A stretch of DNA of 54,383 nucleotides from CAZZKG01 sp964654825 (GTDB lineage: Bacteria > Gemmatimonadota > CAZMKB01): positions 1 to 54,383 of the forward strand of contig CAZZKG010000019.1 in assembly GCA_964654825.1 (NCBI GenBank), written 5' to 3'. The position numbers and the translations under genes are program-made. Under the pieces are notes generated by a model. It did no database searches. It saw only the letters and a program-made list of their open reading frames with translations, and was not told where the DNA came from. Shown in pieces: positions 34,519 through 42,776 of this stretch (position 1 is its first letter; every line of letters begins with the position of its first letter).

Positions 34519-34547
34519 ATTCTATCAGGAAGGGAAAACGATGTCAA
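34519..34547 (-). promoter_or_regulatory. Sigma-70 promoter of the lamin-tail/ltaE operon
   Basis: The minus strand reads TTGACA, 17 nt, TAGAAT. The predicted start near 34512 gives a 46-nt leader to the ATG at 34466. Confidence 0.8.
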
Positions 34548-34635
34548 GTAGTATCTTAATTTGTGTCTTAATTTGCACCGTGATTACGCGGTTTCTAATA
34601 TCCTCCTCGAGCGGCGGAACTGCGTTGCACGTCAT

Positions 34636-34724
34636 CTAGTGTCCCATCCCAGAAATTCATCACCAATTCAGGAGGCTATCGAGGTCCCTTCTAAGTTCAA
34701 CGAACTTCTGGGATGGAGTACTAG
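34636..34724. repeat. 89-bp palindromic repeat (family B, copy 1)
   Basis: The ends are inverted copies: CTAGTGTCCCATCCCAGAA (34636-34654) and the complement of CTAGTACTCCATCCCAGAA (34706-34724), with three mismatches. Inside, 'GGCTATCGAGGTCCC' follows. Parts recur at 38225-38275 ('TCCCAGAAGTTCGTTGACAA', 'CTATCGAGGT'). The stop codon of the gene at 34721 lies inside the right end. The 34548-34635 stretch beside it shows nothing. Confidence 0.65.
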
Positions 34725-35587
34725 TGGCTGAGGACTATTTTGCCGGAGGCGAATGCTCTTCCGAGCATGATTCTGAAAAGATAAATCCCGGCCGGGGAGC
34801 GTTTACCCGAGTCCGAATTACCATCCCAGCACAGGATGTTTTCTCCGCGTCTCAGGCAGCAGGATTCAGTCTTCCAGACGCGTCTCCCTCGCACACTGTA
34901 TACTTCCATAATATAATCACCGGAAGTGACATCATCCAGGCATGTCACCCTGATTGTAACTCCCCCGCTGGCAGGATTTGGAAATGGGCTCGCAGAAAGT
35001 ATGGGCCCCGCTTCATCGACCTGGAGTTGTTCTGGTTCAATGCCGGTGCCCGAGATGCTGTTCCAATAACCCGGCGAACCCAGGTCCCCCAGGCCGAACG
35101 ACGATTCCGCCAAACCCCAGCTGGTGGAGTCACTATTGTCGAACCCCGGCAGCACGAGCTCCATCGATGCACCTTTCAGAGACGGCCATCCGACACCGTA
35201 TGCCACACTGTCAATCACTCCGCCGGATGGATCGACTATTACGACTTCGTCCTCGTCGTTCGAGAGCAGAAAATTGGAGTACGTGTAGTGGGTCCGGTAA
35301 CCGCCGTTTTCCGTCGAGTCGGCGTTTCTGCCGAGAACGACGAAGCCGGCGGGAAGTACAACGAGATCACTATCCGGTTCGATAATGTGCCGATCCCGTC
35401 CGCTGTCCCTCAGAGTCCAGCCTGCCAGATTTATTGAGGAATCCGAGCTGTTGTAAAGCTCAACCCATTCCCCTTTCGAATCGGGCACAGCTTCCGGATC
35501 GCACATGACTTCGTTGATGACGATTTGAGAAAAGGAGGAGAGAGCAACCGTCATGAGGAGCCCCACGGAGAAGAAAACGATACGCAT
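34721..35587 (-). CDS. Lamin-tail-domain protein with T9SS-like tail
   Basis: 288-aa exported protein. The signal peptide ends SSFS|QIVINEV (Gln at +1). A lamin-tail domain occupies about 20-170 ('INEVMCDPEAVPDSKGEWVE', 'LAGWTLRD', 'DEDEVVIVDPSGGVIDSVAY'). A shortened FlgD-like C-terminal domain follows ('SPFPNPASGGVTIRV', 'VYSVRGRRVWK', 'PAGIYLFRI', 'SGKIVLSH'). The PNP motif lacks the usual FNP. ATG 35587 sits 5 nt after GGAGG. It would be placed on the cell surface through T9SS. Confidence 0.85.
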   Translation of the reverse strand: MRIVFFSVGLLMTVALSSFSQIVINEVMCDPEAVPDSKGEWVELYNSSDSSINLAGWTLRDSGRDRHIIEPDSDLVVLPAGFVVLGRNADSTENGGYRTHYTYSNFLLSNDEDEVVIVDPSGGVIDSVAYGVGWPSLKGASMELVLPGFDNSDSTSWGLAESSFGLGDLGSPGYWNSISGTGIEPEQLQVDEAGPILSASPFPNPASGGVTIRVTCLDDVTSGDYIMEVYSVRGRRVWKTESCCLRRGENILCWDGNSDSGKRSPAGIYLFRIMLGRAFASGKIVLSH

Positions 35588-35629
35588 TCCTGCCTCCGTG
35601 TTCTCGGCTCAAAAAAATTAGATGATAAT

Positions 35630-35658
35630 AGTATAACCGGACTCGAAGAGACTGTCAA
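35630..35658 (-). promoter_or_regulatory. Sigma-70 promoter of the lamin-tail gene
   Basis: The minus strand reads TTGACA, 17 nt, TATACT, nearly perfect consensus. The predicted start near 35623 is about 36 nt before the ATG at 35587. Confidence 0.85.
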
Positions 35659-35683
35659 GACAGGTACACCCGATTATCTCCTG

Positions 35684-35712
35684 TTGACATCCACCATTTC
35701 AGTACTTAGGTT
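35684..35712 (+). promoter_or_regulatory. Sigma-70 promoter of the permease gene
   Basis: TTGACA, 17 nt, TAGGTT. It is back to back with the divergent promoter at 35630-35658, so both may respond to changes in the same 155-nt intergenic region. Confidence 0.7.
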
Positions 35713-35742
35713 CATCGGAATACAACTCGAAAGGAGACATTA

Positions 35743-37998
35743 GTGAGGACCCAGAAAAATCACCGGGAGTCACTGAGCAGGGACATGGGCGTCGGTTCCG
35801 CCACCATGATCGGCGTGGGAGCAATGATCGGTGCCGGCATCTTTGTGCTCACCGGGTTGGCTGCCGGGAGTGCCGGTCCGGCGCTATGGCTTGTCTTCCT
35901 CCTGAACGGGGCGGTCACCATGCTCACCGCCATGGTGTATGCGGAGCTGGGCTCCTCCTTCCACGACGCCGGGGGCGGATATCTCTGGGTCAAGGAAGCG
36001 CTCCCCAATCCGAACGGCTTCCTGTCCGGATGGATGAGCTGGTTTGCCCACATGGTCGCCTGCAGCCTGTATGCCCTGGGGTTCGGAGCGTATTTCAGTC
36101 ACACCCTGATGGAGGTGGGTTTCGAGTTTTCTCCTCTCTTCACCCAGTGGCTGCCGAAGATCCTGGCGGTATTCGTTATCGCCCTGTTTTCATATATAAA
36201 CTTCCGTGGAGCTTCCGAAACCGGTATCGTGGGTACGATCGTCACCAGTCTGAAAATGGTGATCCTCGGCCTCTTCATCACATTCGGCATGGCGAAAATC
36301 TCCGGAAATCCCGTGAGCCTCCGGAATTTCACACCCTTCATGCCCAACGGCTGGGGTGGAGTGTTCGTCGCAATGGGGCTAACCTACATAGCTTTCGAGG
36401 GATACGAGATCATTGCTCAATGCTCGGAAGAGGTGAAGGACCCCAAGCGGAATATACCGAGAGCTGTCTTCTGGTCCATAGCCATAGTCGTACCCATTTA
36501 CATCCTCATCGCAATCGTTTCGATCGGGGCGATAGACGGAGGCAGTATGCCTGTCTGGAAATATCTGGGTGTCAACAAGGAAATCGCCATGGTCGAAGCG
36601 GCCCGCCAGTTGATGCCGTACGGGGCAATCATCCTTCTCGTGGGAGGGCTCTTTTCGACTACCTCCGCACTCAATGCCACGATCTACTCATCATCAAGGG
36701 TCTCGTTTGCCATGGGCAGGGACGTCAACCTCCCCCGCGCGTTCAGCCGTGTGCATCTGAAACGGAAAACTCCGTACGTCGCGATATTTATCTCTATGAT
36801 CTTCATCATTTTTATGGCGGTGGCCTTTCCGATCGAAGACGTGGCAAGTTCAGCTGATATCATGTTTCTCCTGCTCTTTCTGCTGGTGAACCTCTCCATG
36901 ATCAATCTCAGGCGGACGAGGCCCGATCTCGACCGCGGATTCGTCGTCCCTCTGTTTCCTCTGGTGCCCATCTTTGCAATCATCACCCAGCTCTTTCTTG
37001 CGGTCTACATGTTCCATTACAGTTCCATGGCGTGGTATGTGACGGGGATATGGATCGCATTCGGCCTCTCGGTCTACTTCGGCTACTCCAGACTGAGAGA
37101 ACAAAAGGAGAAGGTCTCGGAAGTGGTTCACTTCGAAAGGGAAATGGTCGAGAGCGATTACCGGGTAGTCGTCCCAATTGCAGAGAGATCTGAGATCACT
37201 CCTCTCATGACGCTGGCCAGTTCGATCGCCAGATCGAGGGATGGAGATCTGACAGCACTGACGGTTGTCGAGATGCCGCAGCAGACACCCATATCCGAGG
37301 GCAAACAGTTCGTGGAGGAGAAGAAAAAAATCGTCCTGGAGGCTGACAGGTGGGACGAAGTCGTCCCCGTGCATACAATGGTACGGATCTCTCACGACGT
37401 GGCGGTGGCTATCAACGATACCGTTACCGAGGATGATGCGGACCTGGTCGTTCTCGGCTGGAAAGGTCATGCGAAGAACAAACAGAATCTGGTAGGAAGT
37501 GTCCTCGACGTGGTTCTCAAAACAACCCCTGCAAACATCGCCATCGTCAGGCCGAGGGAGATGGTCGATGTGAAGAAGATACTTCTCCTGACAAGGGGCG
37601 GGCCGAACGCCAGACTAGCAGCCGAGCTTTCCGTTGATATAGCAAGGACGACCGGGGCTCATCTCACTGCGGCCATCGTCGTCTCGCCCGGCTTGAATGA
37701 AAACGAAAACAGAACGAAACTCGGGATTATCGATAAGACGGTAGAGGGAATAGGACTCGATGGGATTCAGTTCGAGAAAAAAACAATTGTCGCCCGGTCC
37801 GTTCTCAAGGGTATCCTCGAAGAGTCGGCCGGATACGACCTGGTTATGATCGGTGCGACCAGAGAACCCATCTGGAAACGGCTCTTCCTCGGGACGATAC
37901 CCAAGAGTGTGGCCAGAAGTTCTCCGAAGACCGTGATGATGGTGAAGAGATATGAAGGGTCCGTCAAATCGTGGTTTAAAAAACTGCTCTCCGGCTAG
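35743..37998 (+). CDS. APC-family amino acid permease with tandem UspA domains
   Basis: 751-aa protein. The first ~450 residues form an APC-superfamily transporter with about 12 membrane segments: 'GVGAMIGAGIFVLTGLAAGS' (first helix and its broken GAG core), 'TYIAFEGYEIIAQCSEEVKD' and 'PRAVFWSIAIVV'. The C-terminal cytoplasmic ~290 residues hold two universal-stress-protein modules (~475-605 'VVPIAERSEITPLMTLASSI'; ~615-740 'ILLLTRGGPNARLAAELSV'), the last ending with the UspA 'RSVLKGILEES'/'SVARSSPKTVMMVK' pattern. UspA domains often bind ATP or AMP, so uptake could be sensitive to energy state. Start GTG 35743, AAGGAG 7 nt upstream. Substrate unknown (cationic or branched amino acids likely). 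Confidence 0.88.
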   Translation: MRTQKNHRESLSRDMGVGSATMIGVGAMIGAGIFVLTGLAAGSAGPALWLVFLLNGAVTMLTAMVYAELGSSFHDAGGGYLWVKEALPNPNGFLSGWMSWFAHMVACSLYALGFGAYFSHTLMEVGFEFSPLFTQWLPKILAVFVIALFSYINFRGASETGIVGTIVTSLKMVILGLFITFGMAKISGNPVSLRNFTPFMPNGWGGVFVAMGLTYIAFEGYEIIAQCSEEVKDPKRNIPRAVFWSIAIVVPIYILIAIVSIGAIDGGSMPVWKYLGVNKEIAMVEAARQLMPYGAIILLVGGLFSTTSALNATIYSSSRVSFAMGRDVNLPRAFSRVHLKRKTPYVAIFISMIFIIFMAVAFPIEDVASSADIMFLLLFLLVNLSMINLRRTRPDLDRGFVVPLFPLVPIFAIITQLFLAVYMFHYSSMAWYVTGIWIAFGLSVYFGYSRLREQKEKVSEVVHFEREMVESDYRVVVPIAERSEITPLMTLASSIARSRDGDLTALTVVEMPQQTPISEGKQFVEEKKKIVLEADRWDEVVPVHTMVRISHDVAVAINDTVTEDDADLVVLGWKGHAKNKQNLVGSVLDVVLKTTPANIAIVRPREMVDVKKILLLTRGGPNARLAAELSVDIARTTGAHLTAAIVVSPGLNENENRTKLGIIDKTVEGIGLDGIQFEKKTIVARSVLKGILEESAGYDLVMIGATREPIWKRLFLGTIPKSVARSSPKTVMMVKRYEGSVKSWFKKLLSG

Positions 37999-38052
37999 TG
38001 AACATTTCTCAATATATTCAGGATAAAAGCTTTCAATAACATTTCATATTAC

Positions 38053-38147
38053 CCCGCTATTTTCTCATCCCCTGATTTACAGATACTAAACCGGACATAG
38101 CGGGCCGTTTATGCCCCACATTTATGTAAAGACGGCATAATTATGCC
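38053..38147. repeat. Cluster of inverted repeats downstream of the permease gene
   Basis: CCCGCTAT (38053-38060) pairs with ATAGCGGG (38097-38104). GGCATAATTATGCC (38134-38147) is a perfect palindrome, and GCCGT (38105-) pairs with ACGGC. None is followed by a T-run, so they are not classic terminators. They probably end the permease transcript or serve as protein sites. Nothing else is visible in 37999-38190. Confidence 0.4.
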
Positions 38148-38190
38148 CTCATACCACGCATCAGTGGTGCGCGGCTCGGGAGCAAGTCGA

Positions 38191-38219
38191 TTGACTTTGA
38201 GAAAATCTTCTGCTATAAT
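38191..38219 (+). promoter_or_regulatory. Sigma-70 promoter of the subtilase gene
   Basis: TTGACT, 17 nt, TATAAT (perfect -10). The predicted start near 38226 coincides with the left edge of the family B repeat, and the leader then runs about 270 nt through nested repeats before the gene at 38494. Confidence 0.8.
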
Positions 38220-38224
38220 AGGGC

Positions 38225-38425
38225 AAGTGTTCCGTCCCAGAAGTTCGTTGACAATTACAGCGTACTATCGAGGTTCCTGGCCAGGCGAGACGACGCAGGG
38301 TAAAAATAGGGACAGTCACCATTTTTTGAACAAAATAAATAATGGTGACAAAAATGGTGACTGTCCCTATTTTTTAGAGTATTTAACCGACGAGCAAGGC
38401 GGTGGGTCGGGATGCACCGCTGGCC
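38225..38425. repeat. Family B repeat, copy 2, split by an inserted element
   Basis: The left part 'TCCCAGAAGTTCGTTGACAA'...'CTATCGAGGTTCC' matches the right arm and core of the 34636-34724 palindrome. After the insert at 38302-38375 it resumes with 'ACCGACGAGCAAGGCGGTGG' and a GCGGTG/CACCGC hairpin. The right border is approximate. Confidence 0.55.
38302..38375. mobile_element. 74-bp inverted-repeat element (MITE/REP-like), copy 2
   Basis: A perfect ~24-25-bp inverted repeat: AAAAATAGGGACAGTCACC(ATTTTT) at 38302-38326 and its complement at 38350-38375. A partial third copy (AATGGTGAC) lies in the loop. Same ends as the 14072-14273 element but shorter. In the plus-strand leader RNA this makes a long stem followed by T residues, so it may act as a transcription terminator before the subtilase gene. 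Confidence 0.7.
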
Positions 38426-38493
38426 GAAGACAGGCGTATTTATGAATAGGGCCACGAAGAAGGGTGTTTTCCGTATTCAGCAAAGGAGGTCTG

Positions 38494-41406
38494 ATGCACA
38501 CAATCAGTCGAGTTCTCTGTATCCTTACACTTTTCCTGCTCCCGATGTCTGCACTTTTTGAAGGAACGGCTCTGGCAGGGGAAATTCATCCGCAGCTCGA
38601 TGCATATCTCGAGACGCTTCCATCGGATGCTCCGGTGACCGTGATCGTTCATCTCAAAGATCGGGCCGACATCGAAGCAATCGATATTGATCTCATCAAA
38701 GAGAAGGCTACGAGAGCCGTGCGACATGAGAGAGTGATCAGCGCACTCAAAGAGGTCGCCTCGAGATCTCAGGTCTCACTTCTGAATTACCTGGAATCAA
38801 AGAAGATAGAGGAGAAAGTGCTCGGGTTCACCTCCCACTGGATCAGTAACCTGGTCATAGTCAGGGCTACCAGGGAAGAGGTATATAATCTGCTCGACCA
38901 CCCCGACGTAGATTTCATCGAGAAGAATTTCGAAGTATCACTCATCGAACCCATTATTGGAAACGGGACTCCACCCGTGACGGGCATCGGGGTCACACCA
39001 GGATTGTACGCCATCCAGGCTGACAGGGTCTGGAACGAGCTCGGCATCACCGGAGCCGGGAGAATCGTCGCCAACCTGGACACCGGCGTGGACGGCAGTC
39101 ACCCCGCTCTCGCCGACAGATGGCGCGGAGCACAGCCCGGAGTTGATCCATCAGAAGCATGGCTAGATCTCCTTGGAGGTTCCCCCGATTTTCCCACCGA
39201 CACTTACGGCCACGGTACCCATGTCATGGGGACGGAATGCGGTCTCGGTGTGGGAACAGGTGACACCGTCGGCGTGGCACATGGCGCTCAGTGGATTGCC
39301 TGCAATGCGATCAACCAGAGTGTGGGACCCGAGTTCGACAATGATGTCATCCTCGCTTTCGAATGGCTCGCGGATCCCGACGGAGATCCCGGGACCTCGG
39401 ATGATGTGCCTGACGTCGTTCAGAACTCATGGGGTATCAATGAAAACTTCGGTTACGATTACACCGACTGTGACAGCAGGTGGTGGACAGTCATCGACAA
39501 TTGTGAGGCGGCTGGTGTCGTCGTGACCTACTCGGCCGGCAACGAGGGCCCGGGCGCACAGAGCCTGAGATCTCCTGCCGACAGGGCTACCACTCCCTAT
39601 AACGTCTTCTCGATCGGTGCGGTGGATGCAACGAATTACAGTTACCCATACCCGATCGCGAGCTGGTCCAGCCGCGGACCTTCGGGATGCGACGGTACAT
39701 CCATCAAGCCCGAAGTCTGTGCACCCGGGGTTGATGTCTACTCTTCCATACCCGGCGGAGGATACTCCGATTCGTACAGCGGTACCTCGATGGCCGGCCC
39801 CCACGTCGCCGGAGTGGTCGGACTCATGAGGGAAGCCAATCCGAATCTCACACCGGAGGAGATAAAAGATGTATTGATGATCACAGCTCACGATTTCGGG
39901 TCATCAGGCGAAGACAACACATTCGGCATGGGATTCATCGATGCCTACGAATCGGTGATGATGGTGATGAGCGGCGTGGGATACCTCGTTGGTACGGTGA
40001 CCGATTCCTCGACGGGAGATCCGGTTCCAGCCTCGCTCTCGGTTATTGGTACGACGAAGCAGACCACGGCCGATCCGGTCACCGGCGAGTACACTATTAT
40101 TCTCCAGGGGGACACGACCTACACCGTCCTGGCAAGCTACTTCGGTTATGAAGACATGCAGCAGGACATCTACATCGTCCCCGATGACACCACGGTCCTC
40201 GACTTTCAACTCGACACGGCACCTTCCGGTCTCCTGGCCGGAGTCGTCATGGACGATACGACCGGACTCCCGGTCGATGGCGCTACGGTTGAGGTTCTCG
40301 ACACACCCATCACTCCGACGTCGACCGGTCCTCTCGGTATCTTCAGTTTTCCGAGCGTACCGTCCGGAGCGACTTACACCGTTCAGGCATCGGCGGATGG
40401 GTTCGGTTCGAACAGCGAGGACAAGGCGATTACAGCGGGAGAGACCAATCTCCTGGCACTCCCCCTGAAAACCGGGTTCTCGGACGCGATGGAAACGGGT
40501 GCGCCCGGCTGGACTCACGACAACATAACCTATGGATACCTCGATCAGTGGCACCTGAGTACTCAGCGGAATCACACTGGGGGCGGGAGTACCTCCTGGA
40601 AGTGCGGAGCGACAGGCGGCGGGAGCTATGCGGACCTCCTAGACGCCGGTCTCGAGACACCGGCCATAGATTTGCAGGACAATTCGAAACTGTCCTTCTG
40701 GCACTGGATCGACGCTGAAACCTACAGCTCGACCGTTGCCTGGGATGGCGGAATCGTCGAGATCTCGATCGACGGCGGCGCCTTCGAGCAGATATTCCCG
40801 GTCGGTGGATACCCGTATACGATCTATCCGAACGTCGACAGCCCGTTCGACCCCGACACACCGTGTTATTCCGGTACTTACTCCTGGCAGATGGAAGAAT
40901 TCGATCTCTCCGGTTACTCAGGTCTGGCGGTGATAAGGTTCAGGTTCGGATCAGATGGTTACGTCACCCAGGAAGGCTGGTACATCGACGATGTCACTAT
41001 CGCTCAGGACGCAGCGACACAGCCGGTTTCGGTCATAATGGTTCCGACGACCGCATCAGTCATAATCGACCCGGCGGGCGGCAGTTTCGATTTCCACCTG
41101 GCACTCATCAACAACACTGATACGAGCCAGACATTCGACTGGTGGATCGATGTCACCAGGCCCGGCGGTTCGGTGTATGGTCCGATCGAGACGCACACCG
41201 ACACCCTCGCCGCCGGCGAGACCGTCATCAACTGGAATCAGGTCCAGGATGTACCCGGCTGGGCTCCCGCAGGTACTTACATCTACAACGCCAAGTTGGG
41301 TACCAGTCCCGACATTGTGAGCTCGATCTCGAGTTTCGAGTTTACGAAATCGGGAGCAGCCGGATCGGTATCAGAGGGTGACATCTCGGATTGGGAGCGC
41401 AGGTAA
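38494..41406 (+). CDS. Secreted subtilisin-like serine protease (S8)
   Basis: 970-aa protein, start ATG 38494 after AAAGGAGGT. Signal peptide ending ALAG, an I9-type inhibitor propeptide (~30-150), then the S8 catalytic domain with D196 ('ANLDTGVDGSHP'), H240 ('YGHGTHV'), N350 ('SAGNEG') and S432 ('SGTSMAGPHVAG'). Two carboxypeptidase-regulatory-like repeats follow ('LVGTVTDSSTGDPVPASLSV', 'LAGVVMDDTTGLPVDGATVE'), then an immune-inhibitor-A-like beta sandwich and a final beta domain. No FlgD-like T9SS tail: the protein stops at '...DISDWERR'. Upstream is a strong promoter but also a repeat that may terminate early. Secreted protein-degrading enzyme. Confidence 0.9.
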   Translation: MHTISRVLCILTLFLLPMSALFEGTALAGEIHPQLDAYLETLPSDAPVTVIVHLKDRADIEAIDIDLIKEKATRAVRHERVISALKEVASRSQVSLLNYLESKKIEEKVLGFTSHWISNLVIVRATREEVYNLLDHPDVDFIEKNFEVSLIEPIIGNGTPPVTGIGVTPGLYAIQADRVWNELGITGAGRIVANLDTGVDGSHPALADRWRGAQPGVDPSEAWLDLLGGSPDFPTDTYGHGTHVMGTECGLGVGTGDTVGVAHGAQWIACNAINQSVGPEFDNDVILAFEWLADPDGDPGTSDDVPDVVQNSWGINENFGYDYTDCDSRWWTVIDNCEAAGVVVTYSAGNEGPGAQSLRSPADRATTPYNVFSIGAVDATNYSYPYPIASWSSRGPSGCDGTSIKPEVCAPGVDVYSSIPGGGYSDSYSGTSMAGPHVAGVVGLMREANPNLTPEEIKDVLMITAHDFGSSGEDNTFGMGFIDAYESVMMVMSGVGYLVGTVTDSSTGDPVPASLSVIGTTKQTTADPVTGEYTIILQGDTTYTVLASYFGYEDMQQDIYIVPDDTTVLDFQLDTAPSGLLAGVVMDDTTGLPVDGATVEVLDTPITPTSTGPLGIFSFPSVPSGATYTVQASADGFGSNSEDKAITAGETNLLALPLKTGFSDAMETGAPGWTHDNITYGYLDQWHLSTQRNHTGGGSTSWKCGATGGGSYADLLDAGLETPAIDLQDNSKLSFWHWIDAETYSSTVAWDGGIVEISIDGGAFEQIFPVGGYPYTIYPNVDSPFDPDTPCYSGTYSWQMEEFDLSGYSGLAVIRFRFGSDGYVTQEGWYIDDVTIAQDAATQPVSVIMVPTTASVIIDPAGGSFDFHLALINNTDTSQTFDWWIDVTRPGGSVYGPIETHTDTLAAGETVINWNQVQDVPGWAPAGTYIYNAKLGTSPDIVSSISSFEFTKSGAAGSVSEGDISDWERR

Positions 41407-41477
41407 CACCAGAGTAGAGGTTTTTACAGGGCGGCTGCCATGATCGGTGACGGACACACGAACTGGTAGACGCCTTC

Positions 41478-41508
41478 GGGCCCCTCGAGAGAGGGGCCCT
41501 TCTTTATT
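41478..41508 (+). terminator. Rho-independent terminator after the subtilase gene
   Basis: GGGCCCCTC (41478-41486), a GAGA loop and GAGGGGCCC (41491-41499) make a perfect 9-bp G/C stem followed by TTCTTTATT on the plus strand. It lies between convergent genes and could block opposite read-through too. Confidence 0.9.
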
Positions 41509-41517
41509 GCGAACAGG

Positions 41518-42588
41518 TTATTTCCAGGGAACCTCGAGCGAATTCCCCCCCTGGTTCCAGTCAACCGGGACAGGGAGGAAGGGATCGCTCCACGGGTAAT
41601 TCTCTTCAACGGGAACCGCCTTGCCCCTGAATGCCGGGGGATCATTCGTGAAGAGACTGAGGGACGGATAGAGAGCGTGAGCCTGATCGATGCTGGCCTC
41701 GACCTGCGCGAGTGCAGCGTCGGGGTCCTCCCCTATCGCCCCCGTCACTGCAAACGCTATATACCTGCCTTCATCAGGTAACAACACCCCCACATCAATT
41801 GCAACTGCTGCATCACAATCCTGAGGTGTGGCATCAGTGTAGTCACCACCTGTATTCCCGAGCACAAAATCCAGTTTCGCCTCCTCACCACCCCCCTCGT
41901 CATCCGGAGACACCGGTGAACCATGCGTTGAGAGGATCCAGTTGCCCAGGTCACCGTAGATAACAGCCAGCGCGGCCGTTGAATAATCTTCATCCGTGTC
42001 CTGAATGTACACCATCGATCGTGAATCATCAAACCCTGCGACGTTGTCATCGAAAGTGCCGCCGACGTCGAAATCAACATAAAAACACGCGGTAACTTCT
42101 TTCGTCTCATCACTCCCGTTTATGGCTTCCCAATCGATGATCACCCACTCCGAACCATCATCGGCATAGGTGAACTGGGCGTAACCGAGATTCGTTTCTG
42201 CACCTGTAGTCCAGGTAGGTATCAGAGGGTGAGGGAAATCGGCTGTGTGCTCGCTCACAAGGCTTGGAGAGGGGTCATACATCGTAAGAATAGTGTGGGT
42301 GATAAATTCCGTATAACCATCACCATCATCGACGTAAAATCCGTCGGAAATGCCGAGGTGTCCATCCCAGCACTGGTCGGTCCTGCCCCCGAAATTGAAA
42401 TGCGTGAATCCCCCTGTGTAACGGCCTCCCGTTCCTCCTCCCACATTGTCGACCGCATAGTCCACCGCTGTGTGATACACACAGTTGCCGGAAACCGTGG
42501 GCAGGTGTTCATCCGCATGTAAGACCCGGAGTGATTCGGTGGGGAGCACAAATATCGCTCCCAGTAATATTGCAACTTTCCACTTCAT
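41518..42588 (-). CDS. Secreted protein of unknown function
   Basis: 356-aa protein with a signal peptide (cleavage near LHA|DEHLP). The mature part is acidic and rich in Asp, Gly and Tyr ('YVDDGDGYTEFITH', 'ACFYVDFDVGGTFDDN', 'DDEGGGEEAKLDFVLGN'). Repeated short beta motifs with many D/G residues suggest a calcium-binding beta-sandwich, but I recognise no named domain. No T9SS tail ('NQGGNSLEVPWK' end). ATG 42588 has AAGGAT about 8 nt upstream. Convergent with the subtilase gene. A palindrome in front (42600-42616) could be an operator. Confidence 0.75.
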   Translation of the reverse strand: MKWKVAILLGAIFVLPTESLRVLHADEHLPTVSGNCVYHTAVDYAVDNVGGGTGGRYTGGFTHFNFGGRTDQCWDGHLGISDGFYVDDGDGYTEFITHTILTMYDPSPSLVSEHTADFPHPLIPTWTTGAETNLGYAQFTYADDGSEWVIIDWEAINGSDETKEVTACFYVDFDVGGTFDDNVAGFDDSRSMVYIQDTDEDYSTAALAVIYGDLGNWILSTHGSPVSPDDEGGGEEAKLDFVLGNTGGDYTDATPQDCDAAVAIDVGVLLPDEGRYIAFAVTGAIGEDPDAALAQVEASIDQAHALYPSLSLFTNDPPAFRGKAVPVEENYPWSDPFLPVPVDWNQGGNSLEVPWK

Positions 42589-42599
42589 CCTCTATCATC

Positions 42600-42616
42600 C
42601 TTACGATATTCGTAAG
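42600..42616. promoter_or_regulatory. Palindrome, possible operator
   Basis: CTTACGA-TAT-TCGTAAG, seven perfect pairs around a three-base centre, in the intergenic region between the divergent genes at 42588 and 42777. It lies 12 nt before the minus-strand ATG. Function is a guess. Confidence 0.3.
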
Positions 42617-42776
42617 CTGTGCAGTGAAAAAAACGCAAATTCTATACCAGAAATTAGGATCACCCGAAAATCCACGCGGTGCGTCGGGACACGAAGGATT
42701 ATTGCCTAAAGTACGTGTTCGGTATATCTTTATATCTCTTCATACTAAAAGTTCATATCGTTATTCTGGAGACTCG

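Noticed and set aside
32466..34547. Longer N-terminus for the lamin-tail protein, starting at 34547
   Set aside because: The only candidate codon is a TTG that is itself the -35 box of a consensus promoter, so the RNA starts downstream of it.
14072..38375. CRISPR-like repeats from the recurring CAGTCACC words
   Set aside because: Only two loci 24 kb apart, each an inverted pair, with no regular spacers and no cas genes.
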